From Nocardia africana NBRC 100379 (lineage in GTDB: Bacteria > Actinomycetota > Actinomycetes > Mycobacteriales > Mycobacteriaceae), in assembly GCF_001612635.1 (NCBI RefSeq), contig NZ_BDAV01000018.1, positions 1 to 64,000 on the forward strand: 64,000 bases of DNA. Reading direction: 5' to 3'. The notes beneath the pieces are model-generated. The model did no database searches, was not told the origin of the DNA, and saw only the letters and a list, made by a program, of their open reading frames with translations. The number at the start of each line of letters is the position of its first letter. Within the stretch, counting starts at the first letter, position 1. Of this stretch, positions 36,165 to 44,431 are shown piece by piece. The translations under genes were made by a program, and so were the position numbers.

Positions 36165-37607
36165 TTACTTTGTGCTGGTGCGTTTTCCGCCGGCGGCCTT
36201 GCGGGGCGCCGCGCGCTTCGCCGGTTTGCGCGGCAGGCCGCGCTGGGCCAGCCAGGCGTGGTGCTGCTTACCGAGTTCGGTCACCGGGGCATCGCCGTAG
36301 AGCCACTCGCGGGCGATCCGATGCCAGTTCGCGGTCGCTTCCAATTGGCCGAGTACCCCGAAGGTCAGGAAATCCGCGCGCCGTGAGAACAGATGTTCCG
36401 GCGGCAGATTCTGCTGCTTCATCCCGGCGTATTCACTCGCGCGCGGGTCGACCGCCAGGACGAAGGCGCCGCTGGCCAATTCGGGGGTGATGGTCAGATC
36501 CTGGTCGATCAGCGCCCACTCACACGCGGCGAGCACATACTCGAGGCAGTCCTCGGGGGTGATCTCCTCCGGCGAATCGATGATGCCGTGGTCGATCATC
36601 AACTGGCGCAGGTCTTCCGCACGTTCCTCGGCCGCCGCGCGAATGCAGGTGGCCTCGAATCGGACGTGCTCGGGATCCATCCGGTTGAACAGCCCGAAAT
36701 CCAGGAACGCGACCCGCCCGTCCTCGCCGAGCAGCAGATTGCCCGGATGGGGGTCACCACAGAATTCGTTGAAGGTGAACAGCGAACCCACGTAGAAGCG
36801 GTAGATGATCTCGCCGACCCGGTCGCGTTCGGTCTCCGGCAACCGGCGGATCTCCTCGAACCCGCGACCGGGAAAATACTCGCTGACCAGCACGTGCGTG
36901 CTCGACAGCTCGGGCATCGTGGCCGGGACCACGATGAACGGATGGTCGGCGAACAGTTCCGCGACCTCGCGCTGGGTATGCGCCTCGGCCACGTAGTCCA
37001 GTTCGCTCTCGAGATTCAGCCGCAGTTCGTCCAGGACCGCCGGCGTCACCCACGGCATCGCCGACTGCAGGACGCGGCGGAACATCGCGAGATTCTTCAG
37101 ATCGGCGCGCACGGCGGTATCGATGCCCGGATACTGCACCTTCACCGCGACCTCGCGCCCGTCGTGCAGCCGCGCCCGGTAGACCTGGCCGATGGAGGCG
37201 GCCGCGATCGGTTCGGTGTCGAACTCGGCGAACAACTCCTCGAGGGTGCGGCCGAAATCCTTCTCGATGACACCGCGCATGGTGTCGAAGGAGACCTTCG
37301 GCGCGCTGTCGCGCAGGACGGCCAGCCGGCGCTGGAATCGTTCCCGATGCTCCGGCGGCACCAGATCCAGATCCAGCACCGAGAGCATCTGGCCGAGCTT
37401 CATGGCGACGCCCTTCATGGTGCCCAGCACCATGACCATCTGCTCGGTGGCCCGGATCATCGATTCCTCGGCCATCCGCTCGCGCACCGCCTCGGAGCGT
37501 CCGCGCATGGAACGGCGGGTCTTCTGCGCCCGCAAGACGTTGCCGGCGACGGCCACACCCAGTTTCGTCCCCCGCGCCAGCCGCGACGTCGGCAGCTCTT
37601 TCGCCAT
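36165..37607 (-). CDS. ABC1/UbiB-family atypical kinase
   Basis: The 480-residue protein has the ABC1 signature MKGVAMKLGQMLS (KxGQ), the Ala-rich nucleotide loop AAASIGQVYRA, VAVKVQYPG with the Lys, and GDPHPGNLLL and FLDFGLFN for metal binding. The family works as ATPases or kinases in quinone and lipid homeostasis. A basic Ala/Lys/Pro tail follows. Start ATG 37607 matches relatives. It is close to a TetR gene transcribed the same way. Confidence 0.9.
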   Translation of the reverse strand: MAKELPTSRLARGTKLGVAVAGNVLRAQKTRRSMRGRSEAVRERMAEESMIRATEQMVMVLGTMKGVAMKLGQMLSVLDLDLVPPEHRERFQRRLAVLRDSAPKVSFDTMRGVIEKDFGRTLEELFAEFDTEPIAAASIGQVYRARLHDGREVAVKVQYPGIDTAVRADLKNLAMFRRVLQSAMPWVTPAVLDELRLNLESELDYVAEAHTQREVAELFADHPFIVVPATMPELSSTHVLVSEYFPGRGFEEIRRLPETERDRVGEIIYRFYVGSLFTFNEFCGDPHPGNLLLGEDGRVAFLDFGLFNRMDPEHVRFEATCIRAAAEERAEDLRQLMIDHGIIDSPEEITPEDCLEYVLAACEWALIDQDLTITPELASGAFVLAVDPRASEYAGMKQQNLPPEHLFSRRADFLTFGVLGQLEATANWHRIAREWLYGDAPVTELGKQHHAWLAQRGLPRKPAKRAAPRKAAGGKRTSTK

Positions 37608-37705
37608 TGATGACCTCCGTTGATGCCCCGCCTGGCCGGTCTTAGCGTAGCCAAGCACGAGCCGTCGGCCCAGAGACGGCGAGCACGGATTCCTTCGCGG
37701 GCGAA

Positions 37706-38428
37706 TCAGCCCAGGTCGGCCTCGGGAAGTTGGTGGGGCACGGCGTTGAACTTCTCCGGCGAACCACCCGCGCGGACCATGCCCTCGATGGCGCTCCACA
37801 CCATCATCGCCAGGTGGTCGAGCATGCGATCGGCCGACATCGAGCGGTTGCTGATCCACCAGTCGGTGGCCAGTTGCACACCGCCGACGATCACGTACGA
37901 ATACAGCAGCACACCCTCGGTGTCGACGCCGCGGTCGAAGGCCTTGGTCTGCACCACCACCGAGACCACGTCCGCGAAGAGCTTCTCGAAGTCGGCGAGG
38001 CTGGACTTGTCGGTGGTCGAGCCGTTGCCCATGATGAACCGGTAGACGTCGATATCGGCCTCGACGGTGTGCACATAGGCGGCCAGCGTGTTGCGGACGA
38101 GCTGATATTCGTCGGCGTCATCGCTGATCGCCTCGTAGATCCGCGGCATCAGCGTGGTCTCGATGAACCGCTCCATGGTGGCGCGGGTCAGATCGGACTT
38201 GTCCGAGAAGTAGCGGTAGAGGACGGTTTTGGATACGCCGATCTCCGCGGCGATCTCGTCCATCCCGACATCGCCGCCGCGTTTGCGGATAGCGGCGAGG
38301 GTGCCGTCGACGAGTTCTTCCCTGCGGTCGATCTTGTGCTGATGCCAGCGTCGCTTGCGACCGTCCACCCGGCCGGGGCGCACCGCAGGGGTGTCGACGG
38401 CAGCGCTCGCGGCACGATGTGTGGTCAT
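37706..38428 (-). CDS. TetR family transcriptional regulator (Rv0472c-like)
   Basis: This 240-residue regulator has a basic lead (GRVDGRKRRWHQHK), then a TetR helix-turn-helix (GMDEIAAEIGVSKTVLYRYFSDKS, residues about 55-78) and a helical effector domain with TDWWISNRSM. It is divergent from the DUF445 gene, exactly as Rv0472c and Rv0473 in M. tuberculosis. AGGAG lies upstream of ATG 38428. Confidence 0.9.
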   Translation of the reverse strand: MTTHRAASAAVDTPAVRPGRVDGRKRRWHQHKIDRREELVDGTLAAIRKRGGDVGMDEIAAEIGVSKTVLYRYFSDKSDLTRATMERFIETTLMPRIYEAISDDADEYQLVRNTLAAYVHTVEADIDVYRFIMGNGSTTDKSSLADFEKLFADVVSVVVQTKAFDRGVDTEGVLLYSYVIVGGVQLATDWWISNRSMSADRMLDHLAMMVWSAIEGMVRAGGSPEKFNAVPHQLPEADLG

Positions 38429-38612
38429 GCTCGAGGGGACTCCTGGATCCGGGGATATGGGCACCACCAGCTTAAGTCCTCCGCCGAGGTGATGTTCGGC
38501 GGTTCGCCGAGTGGGCCGGCTCTCGGCCCTTGGCCGTTGACCGGAGGCGGGGACGGGCGCGGGGTGAGCGGGCGCACGTCGGCCGTGCCGATATTCCGGC
38601 CAGAATGGGGAT

Positions 38613-40004
38613 ATGGAGCAATCTGCCGGCAGCGCCCCCGTCCTGGCGGAAGCGAACGCGTACCCCGAGACCCGGGCGGGAGTGGGAAATGCCACACGGC
38701 CCCCGGCCCGGGGCAAGCCCGAACCACCGTCGTCGTTCGCCGACCTGATGGACGAATCCGGGAAGAAACGCGATCTGCGCAAGATGAAGATGGTCGCGAC
38801 CGGATTCCTGGCGGCGGCCACGGTCGTCTATCTGGTCTGTTGCTGGCTCGGCTCGCGCGATATCGGCGGCAGCTGGGTCGGTTACGTGCGCGCGGCCTCG
38901 GAGGCCGGCATGGTCGGCGCGCTGGCCGACTGGTTCGCGGTGACCGCGCTGTTCCGGCATCCGCTGGGCCTGCCGATTCCGCACACCGCGATCATCCGCA
39001 AGAAGAAAGATCAACTCGGCACCAGCCTGGGCGATTTCGTGCGCACCAATTTCCTCTCGCCCGACACCGTGGCGACGAAGGTGAATTCGGCGCAGATCTC
39101 GCTGCGCCTGGGGACGTGGATGGCCGATTCCGGGCACGCCGCGCGGGTGTCGGAGGAGTCGTCGACGATTCTGCGGGCGGTGATCGGCGCGTTGCGCGAC
39201 TCCGATGTCGAGCAGGTCATCGACCAGACCATCGTCAAACGCATCGCCGAACCGCAGTGGGGGCCGCCGATCGGGCGGGTGCTCGCCGAACTGCTGGCCG
39301 AGAACCGGCAGGAGCCGCTGCTGGATCTGCTGGCCGAGCGCGCCCACCAGTGGGCACTGGCGAGTCAGGAGACCCTGGACCGGATCGTCATGCGCGATGC
39401 CCCGTCCTGGGCACCGAAATTCGCCAACATCCTGCTTTCGGAGAAGATCTACCGGGAATTGGTGGAATTCACCTGGAAGATTCGTTCGCAACCCGATCAC
39501 GAGGTGCGTTTGGCGGCGAACCGATTTCTCGAGGATTTCGCTCGCGATCTGCAGTACGACGAGGCGATGATCGCCAAGGCCGAGCGGGTGAAGGCCGAGA
39601 TCATGGGGCGGGAGGAAATAACCGGAATGGCGCGGGCGACCTGGCGCGCCGCCAAACGGATGATCCTGGAATCGGCCGACGATCCGGGCAGCACCTTGCG
39701 CCGCAAGATCTCGGAGAATGTGCAGCAGTTGGGACAGCGTCTGGTCGACGAACCCGAACTGACAAAACAAGTGGACGCTTGGGTTGAGCGCGGTGTGAGA
39801 TATCTCGTCGCCAACTACGGTTCCGAGATCGCGGCCCTGATCAGCGACACGGTTGCCCGCTGGGATGCCGATGAGGCGAGTCGCAAGATCGAATTGCAGG
39901 CGGGGCGCGATCTGCAATTCATCCGGATCAACGGAACGGTGGTCGGATCACTCGCCGGCCTGGCGATTTACGCCGTATCGCATTTACTCTTCCCGGGCTT
40001 CTGA
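38613..40004 (+). CDS. DUF445 membrane protein (Rv0473-like)
   Basis: The 463-residue protein has an N-terminal membrane helix (MVATGFLAAATVVYLVCCWLG, residues about 60-80), the DUF445 core beginning EAGMVGALADWFAVTALFRHPLGLPIPHT, long helical segments and a C-terminal hydrophobic helix (VGSLAGLAIYAVSHLL). Relatives include YjiN. Function is not established. The order TetR, DUF445, HTH, hbhA is the same as in mycobacteria. Confidence 0.88.
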   Translation: MEQSAGSAPVLAEANAYPETRAGVGNATRPPARGKPEPPSSFADLMDESGKKRDLRKMKMVATGFLAAATVVYLVCCWLGSRDIGGSWVGYVRAASEAGMVGALADWFAVTALFRHPLGLPIPHTAIIRKKKDQLGTSLGDFVRTNFLSPDTVATKVNSAQISLRLGTWMADSGHAARVSEESSTILRAVIGALRDSDVEQVIDQTIVKRIAEPQWGPPIGRVLAELLAENRQEPLLDLLAERAHQWALASQETLDRIVMRDAPSWAPKFANILLSEKIYRELVEFTWKIRSQPDHEVRLAANRFLEDFARDLQYDEAMIAKAERVKAEIMGREEITGMARATWRAAKRMILESADDPGSTLRRKISENVQQLGQRLVDEPELTKQVDAWVERGVRYLVANYGSEIAALISDTVARWDADEASRKIELQAGRDLQFIRINGTVVGSLAGLAIYAVSHLLFPGF

Positions 40005-40032
40005 CAGTCGCTGCCCGAAGTTTGCCGAAATA

Positions 40033-40077
40033 GTGCTAGCAAGGGTGCTTGCAAGAGTTAGCACCCTCATTTAGAAT
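40033..40077 (+). promoter_or_regulatory. Promoter of the XRE regulator with overlapping palindromic operator
   Basis: A -35 like TTGCAA (40049-40054) and a -10 like TAGAAT (40072-40077) are 17 bases apart. Over them lie GTGCTA (40033-40038) facing TAGCAC (40059-40064) and the palindrome CTTGCAAG (40048-40055). The CTTGC and GCAAG half-sites are the same as in the 16-bp palindromes ahead of both hydrolase genes further right, so the regulator may control itself and them. Confidence 0.65.
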
Positions 40078-40110
40078 CGACCGTACAACCGCCGGAAGGT
40101 GAGCAGTGTG

Positions 40111-40734
40111 ATGGCACAGGAACCAAAGGTTTCTGATCGGAACACGGGGGAAACCGCAGAGACGTCTGCGGTTCCCGGAGACCGGGTGGGTCGCGTAGCC
40201 AACGCGGCGCACGACATCGGAGGCTTCATCCGGGCGCAGCGGGAGGCCGCTCAGGTCTCGTTGCGTCAGCTCGCACAGCTGGCGGGGGTGAGCAATCCGT
40301 ACCTGAGTCAGATCGAGCGCGGATTGCGCAACCCGTCCGCCGAGGTACTCACGCAGATCGCCAAGGGTCTGCGCGTGTCTTCGGAGGTCTTGTACGTCCG
40401 GGCCGGCTATCTCGAACAGAGGGAGCACAGTCCGGTCCGGGACGCACTGCTGGCCGATACCGACATCACGGAGCGGCAGAAGCAGGTGCTCCTGGACATC
40501 TACGAGTCGTTCCGCCGGGAAAACGGCGGGCACGACAACGGAGGGAACGTCTCGGAATCCGTTCAGGGGGAATCCGAGGGGGGCGTTCCAGGGGGGAGCA
40601 GGGGCGGTGTGCCCGAGGGCCCGATAGGCGGTGCACCCGAAAGCCCCGGAGACTCCGGTCTCGGGAACAAAGAGGTTCCGCACCATGCCACCGATGGCAG
40701 TACTACCGAAATCTCGCCACGCCAGGAGAACTGA
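40111..40734 (+). CDS. XRE-family helix-turn-helix regulator (Rv0474-like)
   Basis: The 207-residue protein has a Cro/CI helix-turn-helix: IGGFIRAQREAAQVSLRQLA, then GVSNPYLSQIERG, residues about 32-85. A following region RERQKQVLLDIYESF-like helix and a Gly/Glu/Pro-rich disordered tail complete it. Start choice is between GTG 40099, GTG 40108 and ATG 40111; GGAAGG at 40094 fits the last two. It lies five bases upstream of hbhA, as Rv0474 lies before Rv0475. Confidence 0.87.
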   Translation: MAQEPKVSDRNTGETAETSAVPGDRVGRVANAAHDIGGFIRAQREAAQVSLRQLAQLAGVSNPYLSQIERGLRNPSAEVLTQIAKGLRVSSEVLYVRAGYLEQREHSPVRDALLADTDITERQKQVLLDIYESFRRENGGHDNGGNVSESVQGESEGGVPGGSRGGVPEGPIGGAPESPGDSGLGNKEVPHHATDGSTTEISPRQEN

Positions 40735-40739
40735 CAACC

Positions 40740-41417
40740 ATGACCCAGCCCAACGTCACTGTGACCAAGCCGATCTACGCGACCGTCGGAGCCGGTGACG
40801 CGCTCTACGCGGCGGTCAACGACATCGTCGACCGCGTCCGCGACCGCGCCGCCACCGTCGATGTGAACTCCCGCGTCGAGGAGGCTCGCGAGCGCCTGTC
40901 GAATCTGCCGGCCGATGTGCAGGACCAGATCGAGACGCTGCGCGGCCGCCTGACCGGACTGCCCTCCGAACTGCCGGAAGACCTCGCCGAACTGCGCGAG
41001 AAGTTCACCCCGGAGGAGCTGCGCAAGCTGGTCGACCAGTACTACCGCCAGCTGGTGGATCTGTACTCGGACCTGGCCGTGCGCGGTGAGGAGACCGTCG
41101 ATCGGCTGCGTTCCAACCCCGGCTTCGACGAGCGTTTCGACAAGGTCGAGAACATCTACACCGATGTCGTCACCCGGGCCGAGGACGTTCTGACCAAGGT
41201 GTCCGACCAGGCCCGTGGGTTTCTGGGCAAAGCGGCCGAGCAGGCCGACGAGGCCGCCGCGGTCGTCGACGCCGAGGTCGTCGCGGTGACCACCGAGGCT
41301 GCCGCCGAGGATCCCGCCCCGGCCAAGAAGGCCCCGGCGAAGAAGGCTCCCGCCAAGAAGGCGCCGGCCAAGACCACCACCACCGCCGCGAAGAAGACCA
41401 CTCCGGCCAAGAAGTAA
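40740..41417 (+). CDS. hbhA: Heparin-binding hemagglutinin-like protein
   Basis: This 225-residue protein has an N-terminal segment (PIYATVGAGDALYAAV), a long coiled coil (about residues 30-165) and a Lys/Ala/Pro-rich tail with repeated PAKKA units from about residue 194. In mycobacteria the Lys-rich tail binds heparan sulfate and the coiled coil oligomerises at the surface; HbhA also relates to lipid inclusion proteins. AGGAG precedes the ATG. It is probably cotranscribed with the upstream regulator. Confidence 0.92.
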   Translation: MTQPNVTVTKPIYATVGAGDALYAAVNDIVDRVRDRAATVDVNSRVEEARERLSNLPADVQDQIETLRGRLTGLPSELPEDLAELREKFTPEELRKLVDQYYRQLVDLYSDLAVRGEETVDRLRSNPGFDERFDKVENIYTDVVTRAEDVLTKVSDQARGFLGKAAEQADEAAAVVDAEVVAVTTEAAAEDPAPAKKAPAKKAPAKKAPAKTTTTAAKKTTPAKK

Positions 41418-41465
41418 TTCGGCCGCAGCAAAGACCGGCCGAGGGGTAATCCGGAACCGTCACGC

Positions 41466-41526
41466 GGATCCGGGTCGTACCGGATCCCGCAACGCCCGCA
41501 TGCGCACTGCCGCATGCGGGCGTTGC
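41466..41526 (+). terminator. Tandem hairpins after hbhA
   Basis: GGATCCGG/CCGGATCC (41466-41487) is followed by a perfect 16-bp stem, GCAACGCCCGCATGCG (41489-41504) with CGCATGCGGGCGTTGC (41511-41526), loop CACTGC. The second hairpin ends only seven bases before the ATG of the DUF2516 gene, so it may also hinder read-through translation there. Confidence 0.8.
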
Positions 41527-41533
41527 TCCTATC

Positions 41534-41830
41534 ATGGGTGCTGTGTACCAGCTGACGAGTGCAATCCTGTGGCTGCTCTGGCTCGCCGCGATGGCCGCGA
41601 CCATCTTCGCGCTGGTGCATGCGATCCGGCAGCGCGCCGACGCGTTCACCGCCGTGGACAAGCTCACCAAACCCATCTGGGTCTCGATTCTCGCGGTCGC
41701 CCTCGGTTTCCTGCTGCTCGCCCGTACGCCGGTCGGGCTGCTGGGGATCGCCGCGGTGATCGCGACGGGGATCTATCTGGCCGATGTGCGGCCGAAGGTC
41801 GACGAAATTCAGCGCGGTCCGCGCTGGTGA
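41534..41830 (+). CDS. DUF2516 small membrane protein (Rv0476-like)
   Basis: The 98-residue protein has three hydrophobic segments (SAILWLLWLAAMAATIFALV, IWVSILAVALGFLLLA, VGLLGIAAVIATGIYLA) and a basic/acidic end DVRPKVDEIQRG. It matches the small membrane protein that follows hbhA in mycobacteria. Function is unknown. Confidence 0.85.
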   Translation: MGAVYQLTSAILWLLWLAAMAATIFALVHAIRQRADAFTAVDKLTKPIWVSILAVALGFLLLARTPVGLLGIAAVIATGIYLADVRPKVDEIQRGPRW

Positions 41831-41845
41831 ACCGGTCCAACCCGC

Positions 41846-41861
41846 GCTTGCACTAGCAAGC
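41846..41861. promoter_or_regulatory. 16-bp palindromic operator, copy 1
   Basis: GCTTGCACTAGCAAGC is a palindrome (GCTTGC-ACTA-GCAAGC) located 53 bases before the first hydrolase gene. TAGCAA within it and TACTGT at 41878-41883 are 18 bases apart and could be -35 and -10. The identical 16-mer precedes the second hydrolase gene. Confidence 0.7.
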
Positions 41862-41914
41862 ACCCACTCCTTCGGGTTACTGTATCGATCAGTAACACAC
41901 AAAGGAGTGTTCTC

Positions 41915-42943
41915 ATGCAGGCAATGTTGCCCAGCACGGTGGCGGGGATCGTGGATCGTCTCCGCGGGCTGCCCGCTGCTCACCGCGCCGCACTGCGCAC
42001 CCGGTCCTACGACCTGCCCGCACTGAATTCCCCGGCGGTGCCGTGTGAGGTGACCACGGTGACCGCGTCCGACGGCGCCCGGCTGCGCGTGCACAGCTAC
42101 GGCCCCGCCGACGGTGAGGCGATCGTGCTGGCGCACGGCTGGACCTGCTGCATCGAATACTGGAATCCCCAGATCAACGCCTTCGCCGGCGAATACCGTG
42201 TGATCGCCTACGACCAGCGCGGCCACGGTGAGAGCGAATCGGGGACCGCGCCGCTGTCCACCGACCTGCTGGCCGACGATCTCGCGGCCGTCCTGGATGC
42301 GACGCTGCGTCCCGGTCAGCGTGCGGTCCTGGTGGGGCACAGCCTCGGCGGAATGACCATTCAGGCCTGGGCCGGCCGGTATCCGCGGCAGGTCGCCGAG
42401 CGGGCCGACGCGGTGGTGCTGGCCAATACCGCCTCCGGTGACCTGATCGCCGAGACCACCGTGGTGCCGCGCTTCAACCGCGGTCCGCTCGCGCTGCCGT
42501 TCCCGGTCGGCCGTCTCGGACTCGGCCTGCCGGTGGTGTTCCCGCCGATCGGGCCGGTGAAGTGGATCTTCCGCCGCCAGATCATGACTCTGGCCTCGAC
42601 CGGCGAGCTGGTCGACTTCGCCCTGGCGATCGTGCGTTCGTGCCCGGCGCTGGTGCGTTCGCGCTTCGGTTTCCTGCTGGCCGAACTGGCCCTGCAGAGT
42701 TGCACCCGCTGCGTGACCGTGCCGACCACGGTGATCTCCGGGTCCGCGGACGATATGACGCCGCCGGTGCACTCGCAGCGCCTGGCCGAGGAACTGCGCT
42801 CGGTCGGCGCGTTCCGCAAGCTCGTCGAACTGCCGACCGGCCACCTCGGCAACGTCGAGGCATACGAGGCGTTCAACGATGAACTTTCCCAGGTACTGGC
42901 CGAGACGTATGCCTCGCCGCACTGCCGTGAAGCGACCGCTTAG
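41915..42943 (+). CDS. Alpha/beta hydrolase (paralogue 1)
   Basis: The 342-residue protein has the alpha/beta hydrolase core: oxyanion HGWTCCIEYWNPQIN, YDQRGHGES, nucleophile elbow LVGHSLGGMT, Asp in SGSADDMTPP and His in PTGHLGNVE. There is no signal peptide. The second hydrolase gene 254 bases downstream is a clear paralogue with the same promoter elements and leader ACACAAAGGAGTG. Substrate is unknown; lipase/esterase or epoxide hydrolase-like activity is possible. Confidence 0.88.
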   Translation: MQAMLPSTVAGIVDRLRGLPAAHRAALRTRSYDLPALNSPAVPCEVTTVTASDGARLRVHSYGPADGEAIVLAHGWTCCIEYWNPQINAFAGEYRVIAYDQRGHGESESGTAPLSTDLLADDLAAVLDATLRPGQRAVLVGHSLGGMTIQAWAGRYPRQVAERADAVVLANTASGDLIAETTVVPRFNRGPLALPFPVGRLGLGLPVVFPPIGPVKWIFRRQIMTLASTGELVDFALAIVRSCPALVRSRFGFLLAELALQSCTRCVTVPTTVISGSADDMTPPVHSQRLAEELRSVGAFRKLVELPTGHLGNVEAYEAFNDELSQVLAETYASPHCREATA

Positions 42944-43135
42944 TCGGCCTGGCAATCGTATGGCGAACTCGGCGTAGCGCTTCCGTGGCACCGGACGATA
43001 GAAGCGGTAGTGGGACGTTGCGCCGGCGGATGTGAATGCCGTTGGGCGGAGTGGGTATTCGGTCGATGTGGGGGTGTGGGCAGCGCTGAAGTGCGGCTTC
43101 GCCGGACAAAAGTGCGAAAACGGAAATTCTTCGCT

Positions 43136-43151
43136 GCTTGCACTAGCAAGC
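43136..43151. promoter_or_regulatory. 16-bp palindromic operator, copy 2
   Basis: GCTTGCACTAGCAAGC is repeated here without any change, 46 bases before the second hydrolase gene. Here too TAGCAA (43144-43149) and TAACGT (43168-43173) are 18 bases apart. The rest of the 254-bp gap holds no gene. Confidence 0.7.
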
Positions 43152-43197
43152 ATCGTAGCTAGCGCGGTAACGTGCGGTAGGACACAAAGGAGTGCTC

Positions 43198-44214
43198 ATG
43201 CTGGTGAACCTGCCCGCGGACGTTGCCGACCTCCGGACCGGCATCGGCGCGCTGACCGGCGGATATCGCGCGAGAATGCGTTCGCGTACCTACCGCACGG
43301 CCGAGTTGAACTGCGCGCCCGGCGCCGAGGTCCTCTCGGTCACGACCACCGACGGCGCCCGGCTGCGGGTCCACGCCTACGGCCCGGCCGACGGCGATGT
43401 GATCGTCTTCGTGCACGGCTGGTCCTGCTGCCTCGAATACTGGAACCCGCAGATCAACGCCTTCGCCCGCGACCACCGCGTGATCGCGTTCGACCAGCGC
43501 GGTCACGGCGCCAGCACCCTGGGAACGGGCCGGTTCGACGCCGAACAGCTGGCCGACGATCTGTGCGCCGTCCTGGATGCGGTGGTGCCGGCGGGACGGA
43601 AGGCCGTCCTGGTGGGACACAGCATGGGCGGCATCACGATTCAGGCCTGGGCCAAATTCCATCCGGAGCAGGTGGCGCAGCGCGCGAGCGCGGCCCTGCT
43701 GCTGACCACGACCGCGGGCGATATCGCCGCCGAAACGCGGGTTCTGCCGATCTTCAACGACATCGTCCCGGCCCCCGACTGGCTGGGACGTGCCCTGTTC
43801 GGCCAGCCCGTGCCGTTCCCGGCCGGCGCTCCGGTGCGCGGAATCTTCAAGGCGCGCATCATGAATCGGTACGCCACGCCCGACCAGGTGGACTTCGGGC
43901 TCTCGATCGTGCGCTCCTGCCGGCCGCTGGTGCGGGCGAAATACGCCCTGGCGCTGATCGAACTCGAAATCCACGGCGCCGCAGCGGATCTGTGCATCCC
44001 GACCAGTGTGGTGGCCGGGGCCTACGACAATCTGCTGCCGGAGAGCATGTCGCGCAAGATCGCCGACGAGCTCGCCGCGGCGGGCAATCTGGATCGCTAT
44101 TCGGTCTTCGCCACCGGACATCTGGCGAATATCGAGGCGAGCGCGGAGTTCAACGCCGAACTGCGCCGATTGATCGAGGTCACTCGCTTCGGCCGCCGCG
44201 CGGTGGCGGGCTGA
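43198..44214 (+). CDS. Alpha/beta hydrolase (paralogue 2)
   Basis: This 338-residue protein is similar along its length to the hydrolase encoded at 41915. It has HGWSCCLEYWNPQIN, FDQRGHGAS, nucleophile LVGHSMGGIT, acid loop AGAYDNLLPE and His in FATGHLANIE. The ATG at 43198 has AAAGGAG ideally placed; an in-frame GTG at 43192 overlaps that site. Tandem duplication of gene and promoter is evident. Confidence 0.88.
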   Translation: MLVNLPADVADLRTGIGALTGGYRARMRSRTYRTAELNCAPGAEVLSVTTTDGARLRVHAYGPADGDVIVFVHGWSCCLEYWNPQINAFARDHRVIAFDQRGHGASTLGTGRFDAEQLADDLCAVLDAVVPAGRKAVLVGHSMGGITIQAWAKFHPEQVAQRASAALLLTTTAGDIAAETRVLPIFNDIVPAPDWLGRALFGQPVPFPAGAPVRGIFKARIMNRYATPDQVDFGLSIVRSCRPLVRAKYALALIELEIHGAAADLCIPTSVVAGAYDNLLPESMSRKIADELAAAGNLDRYSVFATGHLANIEASAEFNAELRRLIEVTRFGRRAVAG

Positions 44215-44347
44215 GCGCCCGCGACCGCCCGCCGGGGCTGGACGTACTCGCGGCGCGGGTGCATCCTGGTGACCCACGTTCGGATCGGGGAGTCGCCACA
44301 AGACCTGTCGTCGTGGAGCCGCTCAGCCGGCTCCGCGCGGCGAGGAC

Positions 44348-44406
44348 GGCAACACGACGCTGAATCGTGTTGTCCGCCAAGGCCGGTCAAGGGCGCCCGG
44401 TCTTGG
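44348..44406. terminator. Two adjacent imperfect hairpins between convergent genes
   Basis: GGCAACACGA (44348-44357) pairs with TCGTGTTGTC (44365-44374) with one mismatch; CCAAGGCCGG (44377-44386) pairs with CCGGTCTTGG (44397-44406) with one mismatch. They lie in the 217-bp gap between hydrolase 2 and purU and probably stop both transcripts. Confidence 0.6.
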
Positions 44407-44431
44407 CCCGCCGCGCTACGAGCAGCCCCTC

